A DNA stretch of 64,000 nt from Prorocentrum cordatum (lineage: Eukaryota; Sar; Dinophyceae; Prorocentrales; Prorocentraceae): assembly GCA_963575745.1 (NCBI GenBank), contig CAUYUJ010020692.1:1-64000 (forward strand), read 5' to 3'. The stretch's first letter is position 1. Every line of letters begins with the position of its first letter. Shown here piece after piece: positions 32,673 through 42,912 of this stretch. The position numbers and the translations under genes were made by a program. The notes under the pieces are model-generated. The model had not been told where the DNA came from. It did not search any database and saw nothing but the letters and a program-made list of their open reading frames with translations.

Positions 32673-33720
32673 CTCCACGAAGCGGCTCTACTCAGACGCG
32701 CTCGGCAGGTTCAAGGGCTGGGCGAAGTCGAGGCACTACGACCTGGGTAGCTTCAGCTCCACGGACTCGGCGATGGAGCAGTACTTCACCGACTTGTACT
32801 TCGAGGGGTCTGGTCCCGCCGAGGGCCGCAACGTCCTCTACGGCTATATTCACTTCGAGACGCACCTGGATCGAAACAAGGCCAACCTCTTCCCGAAGGC
32901 GTCGAGAGCGCTTCGAGGGTGGACCACTCGGGCTCCCCAACGAGTCCGTGATCCCATCCCCTTCGGCGTCGTCTGCCTGATCGGCCTCTACCTCCTGGAC
33001 ACAGGCCTGACCGCCGCCGCCGTGTGCCTGGCTCTGCAGTTCGACTGCTACCTGAGGCCGGATGAAGCTGTGTCGCTCCTCCTGTCCTCGGTGCTGCCGC
33101 CTGCTCCCCGGGCTGGCCGGCGCTACGCGCGGGCCTGGGCGCTGCTCCTGGGCGAGGCCGAGCACGCAGCGCCCACCAAGACTGGGGTCGTGGATGGGAC
33201 AGTGGTGATCGGTGAGCTGCAGCGTGCCTGGGTGGCGGAGGCGGTAGGCCTTTGGTACCGCGTGGGCAGTGCAGCTCCCTACATGTTCGACCTGACTCTC
33301 TCCAAGTATGAGGCCCTCTTTCGTCAAGCCGCTTTTGACTTGGGCCTCACAGATCTGGACATCTCTCCTCACGGAGTTCGGCATGCCGGGGCTTCGCATG
33401 ACATGTATATGGGTCTGGCGACTCTTGATCAGATCCAGAAACGGGGCCAGTGGGCCCATGCGCAGAGTGTGGTGAGATATTCGAAGCACGGCAAAATCCT
33501 TCGGCAAGTACATAGTTGTCACCTGAGCAGCAAGGGAAGACTTCGGTTGCGGAGAGAGAGTTTCCTGTCAAGCTCCTTCGGGCTCTCAGAAAATGCTGAA
33601 GCCGGCTTCGCCAGATGCCTTATGGGCAGATATGGGAGTGGAGTCTCTCGATCTCGGCCTTTGTCAACTGATTCAGTTCCGTTGAGTTTACTTTCCCGAC
33701 TGGAGTGCTACAGAACTTAG
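32422..33720 (+). CDS. Tyrosine recombinase of the element
   Basis: 432 residues from ATG 32422 to TAG 33718-33720. The frame is open further upstream, but there it only shadows the polyprotein, so the start is a choice. N-terminal SAM-like core-binding part: RDSTKRLYSDALGRFKGWAK. Catalytic residues: R212 in CYLRPDEAVSL, H317 and R320 in SPHGVRHAGAS, W344 in KRGQWAHAQ and the nucleophile Y353 in VVRYSKHG. The conserved Lys may lie in the TKTGVVDG stretch. It would join the circular cDNA to the target. It is in the +1 frame relative to the polyprotein, overlaps it by 251 bases, and its last 29 codons lie inside repeat B1. Confidence 0.9.
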   Translation: MVLQRNSGRLTAGLTPRAAGRTSSRATPSSSAARGVIKAALRPPLRQQGRAAVGEEKERLAVARRARVPPAARDDFLRLGTIRDSTKRLYSDALGRFKGWAKSRHYDLGSFSSTDSAMEQYFTDLYFEGSGPAEGRNVLYGYIHFETHLDRNKANLFPKASRALRGWTTRAPQRVRDPIPFGVVCLIGLYLLDTGLTAAAVCLALQFDCYLRPDEAVSLLLSSVLPPAPRAGRRYARAWALLLGEAEHAAPTKTGVVDGTVVIGELQRAWVAEAVGLWYRVGSAAPYMFDLTLSKYEALFRQAAFDLGLTDLDISPHGVRHAGASHDMYMGLATLDQIQKRGQWAHAQSVVRYSKHGKILRQVHSCHLSSKGRLRLRRESFLSSSFGLSENAEAGFARCLMGRYGSGVSRSRPLSTDSVPLSLLSRLECYRT

Positions 33721-33846
33721 CGCCCGTGCGATCGGGCGTCCGTGCGAGTAAAATGAAGTTGTGAATGTTTTGGATGGCTACCGCCACTCCGACCGACCAC
33801 GCTCCTAAGTTGAGCCCTGGGTAAGCGTGTAGCCGCTAGGGATAAT
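33634..33846 (+). repeat. Split direct repeat B1
   Basis: 213 bases identical to 34025-34237 except T/C at the GTGAATGTT/GTGAACGTT position. It contains the C-terminal coding end of the recombinase and is directly joined to A2. Confidence 0.93.
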
Positions 33847-33933
33847 TTTTGTCTGTGACTTGTGTTTTCCAGAGAGGCGAGGAGCGTCCCGATTGAATGC
33901 TTGCATCGCCCGTGGCATACTTGCTCAAGCGCA
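33845..33933 (+). repeat. Split direct repeat A2
   Basis: Perfect copy of A1. A 91-base sequence (33934-34024), not found elsewhere in the element, separates it from B2. Confidence 0.93.
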
Positions 33934-34024
33934 CCGCGTCCGTCCCCATCCTCCCACCTTTTCTTTTCCAGACGCAGTCGGTGCCGATGCGTGCAGGCTT
34001 TTCTTCTTTGATTAATCTTCTCAG

Positions 34025-34237
34025 GGGAGTGGAGTCTCTCGATCTCGGCCTTTGTCAACTGATTCAGTTCCGTTGAGTTTACTTTCCCGACTGGAGTGCT
34101 ACAGAACTTAGCGCCCGTGCGATCGGGCGTCCGTGCGAGTAAAATGAAGTTGTGAACGTTTTGGATGGCTACCGCCACTCCGACCGACCACGCTCCTAAG
34201 TTGAGCCCTGGGTAAGCGTGTAGCCGCTAGGGATAAT
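34025..34237 (+). repeat. Split direct repeat B2 (3' end of element)
   Basis: Copy of B1 that ends where the flanking (AT)n run begins, marking the right end of the element. Confidence 0.93.
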
Positions 34238-34252
34238 ATATATATATATATA
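34238..34252. repeat. Short (TA)n run at the insertion edge
   Basis: TA units followed by CATAAGCACATGG. Together with the left flank (ACATACAT before A1) this suggests insertion into an (AT)n tract. Confidence 0.85.
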
Positions 34253-34292
34253 TACATAAGCACATGGACGGAGGGAAAGAATCGAACGAGAG

Positions 34293-34601
34293 GTGATGGC
34301 TCAAGAAAGGGAACTTATTTGCATTAAACAGATGCGCGAGCAGCTGGAGGCCAGCCAGGAGAACAACCTCGAGGGAACGCTGGCGAGGCAAGAGGGATGC
34401 TGCCAGACGGAGGCCAAGCTGCAGAAAACCGAAGCGAAGAAGCACTTGGAGGAGATAGAGGCGGGCGTCGTCGGTATCAATCACTGGGAAGCCGAGATCC
34501 ACCAAGCTGGCGCGAAGAGGCATATTGGGGAGACAGAGGCCATGACCCACGACTTCAATGTCAAGACAGCAACCGAGAAGCAGAGGAACGACGAGGCATA
34601 A
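34293..34601 (+). CDS. Candidate coiled-coil ORF, unknown
   Basis: 102 residues, charged and probably helical (IKQMREQLEASQENNLEG, KLQKTEAKKHLEEIEAG). The coding sense seems to continue after its stop with frame changes (MAREMQRQVQ near 34690, DIMVEEQAHIMEQLL near 34930), so it is probably a decayed gene. Similar in style to the broken sequence left of the retrotransposon, and could be the other half of the interrupted locus. Confidence 0.35.
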   Translation: MMAQERELICIKQMREQLEASQENNLEGTLARQEGCCQTEAKLQKTEAKKHLEEIEAGVVGINHWEAEIHQAGAKRHIGETEAMTHDFNVKTATEKQRNDEA

Positions 34602-35770
34602 GGAATGCAGTGGGACATCCGCTCCCCCATCGACGGCTGGCACAGCACCGGGGGGCTCGCCGCCGAAGGACAGCTCCGGCAAACGACAATGGCGCGCGAA
34701 ATGCAGCGGCAGGTGCAATGCGATACGCGATAACAGCTGCGACGTCAAGAGCAACAACGCAACGAAAGCTCAACGCCTTTTGCTTGAACGCGCTTTGCAG
34801 CGCAGCGCGGAGAAGACCCGCGATCGCGAAGAGCTCGAAGTTGAAAGACGTCAACTGGAAGAGTGATCTCATGTTGAGACCAGGCAGAAGGACATCCAGA
34901 CGCATGGCATGACATAGAAAAACAGAACGATATCATGGTGGAGGAGCAGGCGCACATCATGGAGCAATTGCTGGTACCATGCGGCGGGACGGACCCCAAG
35001 AGGCCCCCAAACTGCGCCCCACAGGCCCACGGACGACTTCCGATTGGCTTCTCACCCACAACCCAAATGCCGAGCCAGAGGTGGCCCGATGTGGGCGTAC
35101 TGCCTCATTCCAGGGGTCGGCGGACTTGGAGGGGCGGCAGAGGTTGCTGCGTGCCCAAGGACGTCCATTGAGGCCCCTCCTGGCGTCGGAACGCCCGATA
35201 TCTACGTTCCTGAGCGGCCTGCGGGCCGCGGGCGCTACGAGGCCGGAGGCCCCTGGGGCTTCCAAGGACCTCGGAAGTGGGGGGGGCCCAGGGACGTGGA
35301 GTCCACGCGTTTGTTCCGGACAATGTTCCGGACAATGTTCTGGACAATGTTCCGGGCAGATTCGTTCCGGACGCGGTTCGTGGCCAACATAGCCATCGCG
35401 TCTTGGCGCCCGAGCCAAGACCAGCGATGGTTTCGCCGTGCCCGAAGATGCCAAGCAGCCTCTGGGACGACAACGGATACAGGACCGCAATAAGGGCGAG
35501 CTCTCGCACGCCGATGCTTGACACTTTACGCGACCCCGACCTGGTCGCTGACGACCCTGCGAAGACTCCACTGCTCACCCCGACCATCGGATCAAGTCAA
35601 TCCCCTATCCCCACGGAGTAACCCGAACCCCGATTACAGATGTTCAGCATGCAATATTGTGAAAACCTGAATTACGGCCGGTGCTACCGACCCTGAAGGT
35701 TTTGGCCGTCGATGGCGACGGGATGTGTGACCACAGGAAGGAGCTAAACGACAACGTGACAGGGTAGGCG
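34602..35770. other. Broken coding-like sequence, no gene called
   Basis: Short frames on both strands, none with a domain. A 12-base tandem unit TTCCGGACAATG occurs three to four times at 35314-35365. Confidence 0.4.
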
Positions 35771-35774
35771 GAGG

Positions 35775-36070
35775 AAGTGTGTGAGGAGGAGGAGGAGGAA
35801 GAGGAGCAGGAAGAGGAGGAGGAGGGGAACGAGAGGAGTGAGGAGGAGGAGGGGAGGAGGAGGAGGAGGCGAGGAGGAGGAGGAGGCGGAGGAGGAGGAG
35901 GAGGAGGAGGAGGCGGAGGAGGGGGGAGGGGGAGCGGGAGGGGAGGGGGAGGGGAGGAGGAGGAGGAGGAGGAGGAGGAGGAGGAGAGGAGGAGGAGGAG
36001 AGGGAGGAGGAGGGAGAGGAGGAGGAGGAGCGGGGAGGAGGAGGAGGAGGAGGAGGAGATGAGGAGGGGG
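35775..36070. repeat. (GGA)n array
   Basis: GGA with GCGGAGG and GGGGAGG variants. Another short GGA run is at 36285-36325 after a Pro-rich GC stretch. Confidence 0.93.
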
Positions 36071-36329
36071 AGACAAACGAAAGGAGAAGGATATGGAGAA
36101 GGTGTCAAAAGGGAAGCCGAAGGGAGGTGGTATTGACCGGGAACATCCCCAGGACCCCCCGGGAAACCCCCCCGTAGAACCACCCCCCGGGCTTCCGCCG
36201 GGACCCCCCCCTCCCCGGCCGGAGAAGGGAACAAAGGGAAGGGGAAACCCTTCGAGTCAATTTACTTTACGCAAGAGGAAGAGATCAAGGAGGAAGAGGA
36301 GGAGGAGGAGGAGGAGGAGGGGGAGACGA

Positions 36330-37860
36330 ACGAGAGGGAGACGGAGAAGGTGGGAAAGGGAAGGAGGCACGGACGAGAAGAACTACCCATTCTACACGCC
36401 GACAGGGTCGGCGGATTTCCCGAGGTCGGGGCCATGTCAGCGCCCCCCGCAACGAGGACCGACGAGCACAACTGCCAGACGCCAGTTGCAAGTACAACCA
36501 TCCTCATCGACCTCAGCGTGAAACGCAGACGACGAGCACCCAGGAACACCAATTCGACAGCCTATTCGTGACACCATGCCTACCCACCCTTTTCAACCTG
36601 TATCGCCACCACCACGATTCCATCTTGGGACACCCGAGTGGGCAAGGTCGGCACCGCCTCTGCGCGCCGCCCTGGAGAACGAACGCCGACAGGCCCAACG
36701 CAGGCGCATCAGAGCAGCCCAAGATGGTCAGAATCTGCGACCACGGCGACGGCTTTGAGGACCCCTGCGACAGGTGCCCCAGTTCCATCGGACAAGATGG
36801 GGTGCCAGGGCGCCCGAGGTCAAACAACGAGATGCGATGCGGCGCCCTGGGATGGTTACTGGCCCAGGGTATCGACTGCAACAAGCCGCCAGAAGAGCGA
36901 GCATTGACCGCGCCCTGCAATTTCGACTCCAGTGTAGTCGCGACGCCACTTTGCGCTCAGCAAGGACAGCGCAGAGCTAAAACCGATGGGCAATATGCAG
37001 CAACCGGATACGATCACGTTTCACCTCCAACCACCAGTAGCAACAAGCACGCTGCACAGCATGAACGCTTGGTGAGGACCTTGGGGGCGGCGCGCCAACG
37101 CGATGGCACGCGGCAGACGAAGCACCCCACGCAACCACAGCCACCAACAGCTAACCACATAAACAGGTACGTTTTGCACAGGAGACACCAGCCCACAACT
37201 CAACGCCACCACGGGGCACTCTGCAGCAAGAGTGGGAGAGCTACTCGAGCGGAGACCTGAATACAAGAGCAAGGCGAGCACACAACGGCAGCATCCTCAC
37301 AAAACGACAAGGAGCACGACGGCAACGCGGTATTTCCAAGCGACGACGACGACGAAGAGGACGGGAACAACCGACATCACACACCCAATTACCAGTATGG
37401 TCCTCTTCCAGCACACACCGGCCAACCGAAACCATGACGATTTATGCAAACAACTAAGCTGCACGCAACACCTACCCAAAATAGATACGAACACTTAGCA
37501 CGAAACGGCGAGCATGACGATTGCAACCACAATGCGCTACACATTGACACCCAATCCTACCACAACGGCTAGGAATATACCATCATGTCATCTAGGGTAC
37601 ATCAACAAAACGACACACGCAAGCCCAAGAAGATAAAGGAGGCAGTGCTACCCTCCCGAAGGGAAAGCGTCGACAACCACCACGACGACGAAAAAGAGAT
37701 AACACCCCAAGAAGCCACGAAGAACACACGACTTAATAATACTATTTCCAAAGCAATACAGCCGCTCCGTGCACCAGCCACCGACGTGACCCGACCGAAG
37801 TAAGAGCAAGAGCAACAACGAGAGCGCAGCCAAGTCGACCTGACGGGCTATTCACGCATT
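36330..37860 (+). other. Coding-like fragments, no gene called
   Basis: Plus-strand pieces in several frames look protein-like (36576-36758 RAALENERRQAQRRRI; 36774-36980 RTRWGARAPEVKQRDAMRR and SIDRALQFRLQCSRD). Frequent stops and frame changes interrupt them. From 37260 the sequence is rich in ACG and CAAC with Thr/Arg-type frames. No domain recognised. Probably a decayed gene or retroelement. Confidence 0.35.
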
Positions 37861-37894
37861 AGCCAACACGAGGGCTGTATATCTGACCTTTCCG

Positions 37895-38240
37895 ATCTCC
37901 ACCGAAGGCCCCACTGGCAGCGCCCGCATGGCGGCGGCGAACAAATTTCGGCGCATCCTTCACATGCTTCGTGGCCTCATAGGGAGTAAGCCCCAGTAGC
38001 AGCACACGCATGGCCACAGCACCCCCACTGTTGGCACACCCCTCACACGCTTCGTGCCCCCAACAGAGCTTGACCAATGGCGCCACTGCCAGCGCCCGAA
38101 TGGCGGCATCGCCTCATTTTTTAGCACGCCCCTCCCGCGCTTCGTGGCCCGAGGGAAACCCAACCGAAGGCGCCAGTCGCAGCGCCCGCATGGCGTCACC
38201 CCGCACATCTCGGCATGCCCCTCCCACGCCTCGCCACCCC
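37895..38240. repeat. Short array related to the 77-bp satellite
   Basis: About four diverged units with CCGAAGGC(C)CC, CAGCGCCCGCATGGC, CTTCGTGGCC and CATAGGGAG. The same landmarks appear in the same order in the array at 45921-47650. Confidence 0.7.
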
Positions 38241-38279
38241 GCTTTCGTTCCACCTGCCTTTGCCTTGCACGTGCAGGTG

Positions 38280-38535
38280 AGAGGGAGGAAGAGGAGGAGG
38301 AGGAGGAGGAGGAGGAGGAGGAGGAGGAGGAGGAGGAGGGGAGGAGGTAGGAGGAGGAGGAGAGGGGGGAGGAGGAGGGAGGAGGAGGAGGAGTGAGGAG
38401 GAGGAGGAGGAGGAGGAGGAGGCGGAGGAGGAGGAGGAGGAGGAGGAGGGGGAGGAGGAGGAGGAGGAGGAGGAGGAGGAGGACGAGGACGAGGACGAGG
38501 ACCAGGACGAGGAGGACGAGGAGGACGAGAAGGAG
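38280..38535. repeat. (GGA)n / (GAC)n array
   Basis: GGA units with a GAGGAC block at the right end. Confidence 0.95.
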
Positions 38536-38574
38536 GCGGCGGCTTTTTGCCGCTGCACCATTATGCCCGCATTC

Positions 38575-39830
38575 CCGCGCACGACCCCGCCAAAGGCGAT
38601 AAGACGATGAACTCCAGGCACACGCGCCCCGTGGATCTGACGAGGAACGCGGAGTCGGAGCCGACGCCGACGATGCCGAACAAGGAAGGCGAGTACTCCT
38701 GGCCATGATCCCACGCCAAAGCCAGGCAGCCCACAAAGAAGGCACTTCACATAGTATCCGTCGCAACGTTGAGCCGCTGCCCGAGCTTCGGAGGCCAGCA
38801 CCAGGGGCAGAGGAGCATGTCGCAGTCCTTGCGCCAGGGCGTTGCGGTGTTCGACCCGTCGGTCTCAGCGATGGCGACAATAGCAACAGTCACTCGTGCG
38901 CTCCAGGAAGGGCGGGGTGATGAAAGCGTCGATGGCCTAGAACACGTGGACGACGGCGCCCGTCTCCAAATGGCTTTGCATCGCAGAAGGGAAGCTGGAC
39001 GCTGACGCCACCACTGTGAACAGCACGTTGCCGAAACCGTCGCCATCGCAGGAGGCAATCTCGCAGTCCGCGCCCGCGACGGTGCCACCACAGCTGGACG
39101 TAACGACATCCGCGTCGGTGCGCACAAAGAACCACACAAGTCGCTCCATGGCAGCGAAGCCCAAACAGGGCTCGTCGGAACACGCAGGCGCTCCGCGGCG
39201 CAGCGGGAACGCGATGTCCGTAGACAGCCTTTCCGTTTATTCTTCTTCGGCCGTTCTGTGGGAGCGGTTGGGCTCGCAGGATCCGAAGAGCGGTTCCCAG
39301 AGGCCTTGCGGGTGGATATAGAGGGAGCCCAACCTGCAGGCCAGCCCGAGTCGTCCACCGCTGCATCAGTGAAGTGGGAGACGAACTTCTGCGCCCGAAG
39401 CTGCTCCGCGACCAAAAACTGGCCCCCTCCGCCAAGTGATGAGAAACGGCGAGGCCACGTGGGCCAGCCCGCACCAGCACCCGCCGCCGGGCACGAAGGG
39501 CGCGGCACGTCTGGAGAGGACGCCGATTCTGGACTTGAGTCGAGGCCCATCCACGTGGAGCCTTCCGAAGAGCGGACGCTTCCGCCGTGTCGATCGCGAC
39601 GTCTGGCGCAACACAATGAAGCGCCACGTACCTGCGCGGCCTGGCCAGCTGCCCAGGAGAGCGCCCCTCGAGCAGCGCCGTCAGCGCTTGCAGTGCCGCG
39701 CACGCGCCCCGCCTCCTCCGCGCCGCCAAGAAGCCCGTCCAGCACCTCCACACAGCGGCGTCCAGCTCCGGCTTGGCACGGGCGAGCTCTTCGGACAGCC
39801 TCACCGCGGCCCTGTCAGCGGAGCGACAGG
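38575..39830 (-). CDS. Candidate multi-exon gene, unknown function
   Basis: Read on the minus strand, protein-like stretches appear in order with frame changes that could be introns: about 39830-39640 (VRLSEELARAKPELDAAVW, CAALQALTALLEGRS), about 39480-39270 (FLVAEQLRAQKFVSHFTDAA), about 39235-38937 (FPLRRGAPACSDEPCLGF, AAMERLVWFFVRTDADVV, GDGFGNVLFTVVASASS) and about 38735-38575 (FVGCLALAWDHGQEYSPSLF, SAFLVRSTGRVCLEFIVLSP, stop at 38575-38577). I do not recognise the family. Splice sites are not resolved and the plus-strand frames opposite look less protein-like. The span covers the supposed gene, not a continuous ORF. Confidence 0.38.
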
Positions 39831-39994
39831 CCCATGCGCGGGCAGCCTTGCGCTCGCCAGGCGAGCGCCCCGGACGGGCGCCACTTCAATCCTCTCGGGT
39901 CATGCTTCTCACGCAGTGGCACCGGGACCGGCCATGAGCGGAGGCAAATGGCGACCAGGGGGCTTGAGACTGGCTGCAGGCTGGCAGCGAGCAC

Positions 39995-40008
39995 AGGGGG
40001 GGGGGGGG
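39995..40008. repeat. Poly-G run
   Basis: Run of about 12 G just before the GGA array at 40083. Confidence 0.9.
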
Positions 40009-40082
40009 CGGTCTTCTAAGAAGGCGGGGGGCTTCTCAGATGGAGGGGGGCCTATGATGGGCAGATGTCCCACCACCACCAC

Positions 40083-40240
40083 CATAGGTAGGAGGAGGAG
40101 GAGGAGGAGGAGGAGGAGGAGGAGGAGGAGGAGGAGGAGGAGGAGGAGGAGGAGGGAGGAAGCGGGAGGGGAGGGAGGAGGAGGGAGGAGGAGGGGAGGG
40201 AGGAGGAGGAGGAGGAAGAGGGGGAGGAGGAGGAGGGGGA
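40083..40240. repeat. (GGA)n array
   Basis: GGA array with a CCACCACC lead-in at 40070-40083. Confidence 0.95.
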
Positions 40241-40249
40241 GCGGCTAGT

Positions 40250-40601
40250 TGGGTCCTTCTCCAGAACTCCTGTGTGGGGGCAGCACGCCGACTGCGGCGG
40301 GCCTTCGCTGCCTGCCCCTCTTCGAGGGTTGTCGCGAGCAGCGCCGCACGTCGAGAGCTCCGGTCCCTCGCGCGCGTGCTCGATTGCACGGCGAAGCGCG
40401 CCGATGCACTCAGCGCTCACGTCCACTGTCCTCCGAGGAGGAAGGGGTACCCATAGCGCTACCCTTCCCTCGTTGTTCCCCCCTCTGGGGCCACTTCAGA
40501 GCCCTTGTCGCCACTTCTGCATTCGCCTCGTCATTCTGGGCAGACCGCACCCGGGGAGAGATCCATGGATTAGCAGTAGTGGTCCTTTTCGGTTTCGCCA
40601 T
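40250..40601 (-). CDS. Candidate exon(s), unknown protein
   Basis: Minus strand: 40601-40410 (MAKPKRTTTANPWISPRV, SAQNDEANAEVATRAL) and 40426-40250 (DVSAECIGALRRAIEHAR, ELSTCGAARDNPRRG) are protein-like in different frames. They could be 5' exons of the minus-strand candidate at 38575-39830. A plus-strand frame here encodes a hydrophobic stretch (LFGFAISFSAAAAFVVALF, 40585-40641) and is an alternative reading. Confidence 0.25.
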
Positions 40602-40641
40602 CTCCTTCTCCGCCGCCGCCGCCTTTGTCGTCGCCCTCTTT

Positions 40642-40836
40642 TCGGGCCGAACGAAATGGGGGGATAGGGAAAGGGGGGGTTACGAAATCTGCTGCATGCA
40701 GCTGGTTTCGGCCCCGCCGCCGGGCCTATTCCTCGATACATAGCCGCCTCCGGCGCCGGGGGGCGCCGGGAAAATCAGCTACGCGAGCTGATTCCGAACC
40801 CCCCCCCTTTGATACCCCCTTTTTCGCCCAGCCCGA
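40642..40836. mobile_element. MITE-like inverted-repeat element, copy 1
   Basis: 195 bases. The ends are ~45-base terminal inverted repeats starting TCGGGCCGAACGAAA and ending TTTCGCCCAGCCCGA. Next to each is a G-run or C-run box (AAAGGGGGGGTTACGAAATC; GATTCCGAACCCCC). Flanks TCTTT (40637-40641) and TCTTC (40837-40841) look like a 5-base target duplication with one change. The centre holds GGCGCC-type palindromes and AATCAGCT...AGCTGATT. No coding capacity, so it would need a transposase supplied elsewhere. Confidence 0.8.
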
Positions 40837-41519
40837 TCTTCCCCCACCACCTCCCTCTGGCCTGCATCCGCCATCGGAGACGGGAGGGAGGGGCAGGTTT
40901 CTCCATCGTCAGCGCGAAGGTCTCGGCCCCTCGCCAAGAGGTGCCGGATGCGGCATGCAAGAGAGGAATTTCCTTCCGTGTGATAATGTTGGATGTTTGG
41001 TGACCCTTTGACCGTTTACACTGCAAACGTCGTGTGGGTTGTGTTCTGATCAGCGCGAGCGCGTACTGAGGAGCTTCCCAGCCACCTACACGAGAAGGGG
41101 ATTTTGAGAAACTGCGCGAACGCTTGAGGTCGGGTTCCAGTTGCTACCATTACACGTTTCGATTCGCGTGCCCATCGATAGCCATGCCATCTCCGGATGT
41201 TCGCCCCGGCCATAACATTTTTCGTACTTGCGGTTGTTGACACGGAGGATGGGCCCTACAAGGTTAGATAGGATCGGAATGGAGATCCCTGGACGATGCC
41301 ACGTGAGATGCCTGGCATCGCTCGGACGTGTGCATTTTTTCTCGGCGAGGACCCTGGAGGAGCATCCTGGATCATCGAGCAAACAAAAACACGCACGAAA
41401 CCGAACAATGCACAGGGAATGGATGTCCGAGCGATGGCAAGGATGGTGGGGCGGGGCATCCTTGCGAGCAGGACGAGCAGGGCGGGAGAGCGAGGAGGGA
41501 AGGAGGACGAAGAGGAAAG
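40837..41519. other. No gene recognised
   Basis: Unique-looking sequence, moderately AT-richer, with short frames on both strands and no domain. Confidence 0.45.
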
Positions 41520-41850
41520 GAGGAGGAGGAGGTTGGATGGAGGAGGAGGAGGAGGAGGAGGAGGAGGGAGGAGGCAGGAGCAGGAGCGGAGTGAGGAGGA
41601 TGAGGAGGAGGAGGAGAGGAGGAGGGAGGAGGAGGAGGAGGAGGAGGGGGAGAGGTTGGATGGAGGAGAAGTTTGGATGGCTGAGGAGGAGGAGGAGTCG
41701 GGAGGAGGAGGAGGAGGGGAGACGAGGAGGAGGAGGAGGAGTAGGATGAGAAGGAGGAGGAGGAGGAGGAGGAGGAGGCAGGAGGAGGAGACGGGGTGGG
41801 GTTGGAGAAGGGGAGGTGGAGGAGGAGGAGGAGGAGGAGGAGGAGGGTGG
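41520..41850. repeat. (GGA)n array
   Basis: GGA with GGTTGGATGGAGGA interspersions. The right flank at 41894-41960 matches the right flank of the GGA array at 10434-10560. Confidence 0.94.
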
Positions 41851-41984
41851 ATTGAGAAGGGGGGGTGGACAACGCAGGTGCGCCTGCGTCTTATCTGACG
41901 TCCTACCCCTCCCTCCCAGCCCTTCCCATGTCGTACATATCCTCTCTATTCGCACAGTCAGATGTCGAGCAAGGCAATGATCGC

Positions 41985-42170
41985 GGGAGGGTACGCGATG
42001 CATGGTAGAACACGGCACGGCATGGCGTAGACGAGAACGGCAGAGCGTAGCATGCCATAGCATGGCGTGGCATTGCGCAGTGCAGCATTGCATCACAGAG
42101 CATTGCAACGCAAAGCATGGCATCGCAAAGCGGCGCAGAACAACACCGCACGGCATGTCATGCCATGGCG
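41985..42170. repeat. Degenerate CATGG / GCAAAG repeat
   Basis: Loosely periodic GGCATGGC, GCATTGC and GCAAAGC units of about 5 bases, similar in kind to the GCAAT/GCAAC arrays at 58740-58920. Confidence 0.7.
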
Positions 42171-42600
42171 CTGGGTTCCTTGGAGGGTGAGTGGATCGTC
42201 TTCGAGAGGTCTGGGCCGGTCTGGAGTCGTGGCTCCATGTCTAGCTCCTTGGGCTCTCCGAAAAGCTCCCCACAAGGCGGGGCTGATGGAGAGCACTCGC
42301 TGGCTTTGCTTTCAAAATCGCCTTATCAAAGCAGAAACGGGACTCCCGCTTCATACTTCGTGAAAACGACAACGCCCCAAAGTGGGGAGGTGGGCTTCTG
42401 CGGCCCAGAATCAACGAATCGGCACCGAATGTGCAATCACTTCCGATGGTTTTGTTCGGAGGCATTTTCCAGATTTGGGGGCCTAGGACCGGAAACGCCC
42501 GCGCTGCAGTGGGAGCACCATTTGGAACAACCAGCGGCGCAGAAATGGAGTCAGCGCTTTAGAGGGAACAACATTTTGAAACAAAGAACCAAGCGAAGTC
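42171..42600. other. No gene recognised
   Basis: Unique-looking. A weak match to the 82-bp repeat (GGGAACAACATTTTGAAA) is near 42560-42580. Confidence 0.45.
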
Positions 42601-42604
42601 CCAA

Positions 42605-42912
42605 TGAGGAGGAGGAGGAGGCGGAGGAGGAGGAAGAGGAGGAGGAGGGAGGAGGAGGAGAGGGAGGAGGAGGAAGAGGAGGGGGAGGGTGGATGGAGGA
42701 TGGGAGAGGAAGAGGAGGTGGCGGAGGAAGAGGTAGAGAGGAGGAAGAAGGAGGCGGAGGGTGGATGGAGGAGAGGAGGAGGAGGAGGAGGAGGAGGAGA
42801 GAGGAGGATGTGGAGGAGGAGGAGGAGGGGAGGAGGAGGAGGGCGGAGGAGGAGGAGGAGGAGGAGGAGGAGGAGGAGGAGGAGGAGGAGGAGGAGGCGG
42901 AGGCGGAGGAGG
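42605..42912. repeat. (GGA)n array
   Basis: GGA with GGATGGAGG and GCGGAGG variants. Confidence 0.95.

Larger units (their letters stand above)
27524..34237 (+). mobile_element. Tyrosine-recombinase retrotransposon, DIRS/PAT/Ngaro order, apparently complete
   Basis: About 6.7 kb. The termini are split direct repeats in the order A1 (27524-27612), coding region, B1 (33634-33846), A2 (33845-33933), 91 unique bases, B2 (34025-34237). This is the arrangement known for PAT and Ngaro elements and not for LTR elements or LINEs. A1 and A2 are identical over 89 bases, and B1 and B2 differ at one of 213. Four intact frames encode ORF0, a Gag-like protein, RT-RNase H-methyltransferase and a tyrosine recombinase. 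Such elements are thought to reverse transcribe into a circular DNA and insert by site-specific recombination, leaving no target duplication. The flanks agree, being an ACAT(AT)n-like sequence on both sides. Intact frames and near-identical repeats point to recent insertion. Confidence 0.92.

Noticed and set aside
27524-34237. LTR retrotransposon interpretation
   Set aside because: No terminal direct repeat pair at both outer ends, no integrase or protease motif seen, and a tyrosine recombinase with split A/B repeats instead.
39436-40248. Plus-strand frame of 270 codons
   Set aside because: Ends in Arg-rich GGA translation, and the minus-strand reading is more protein-like.
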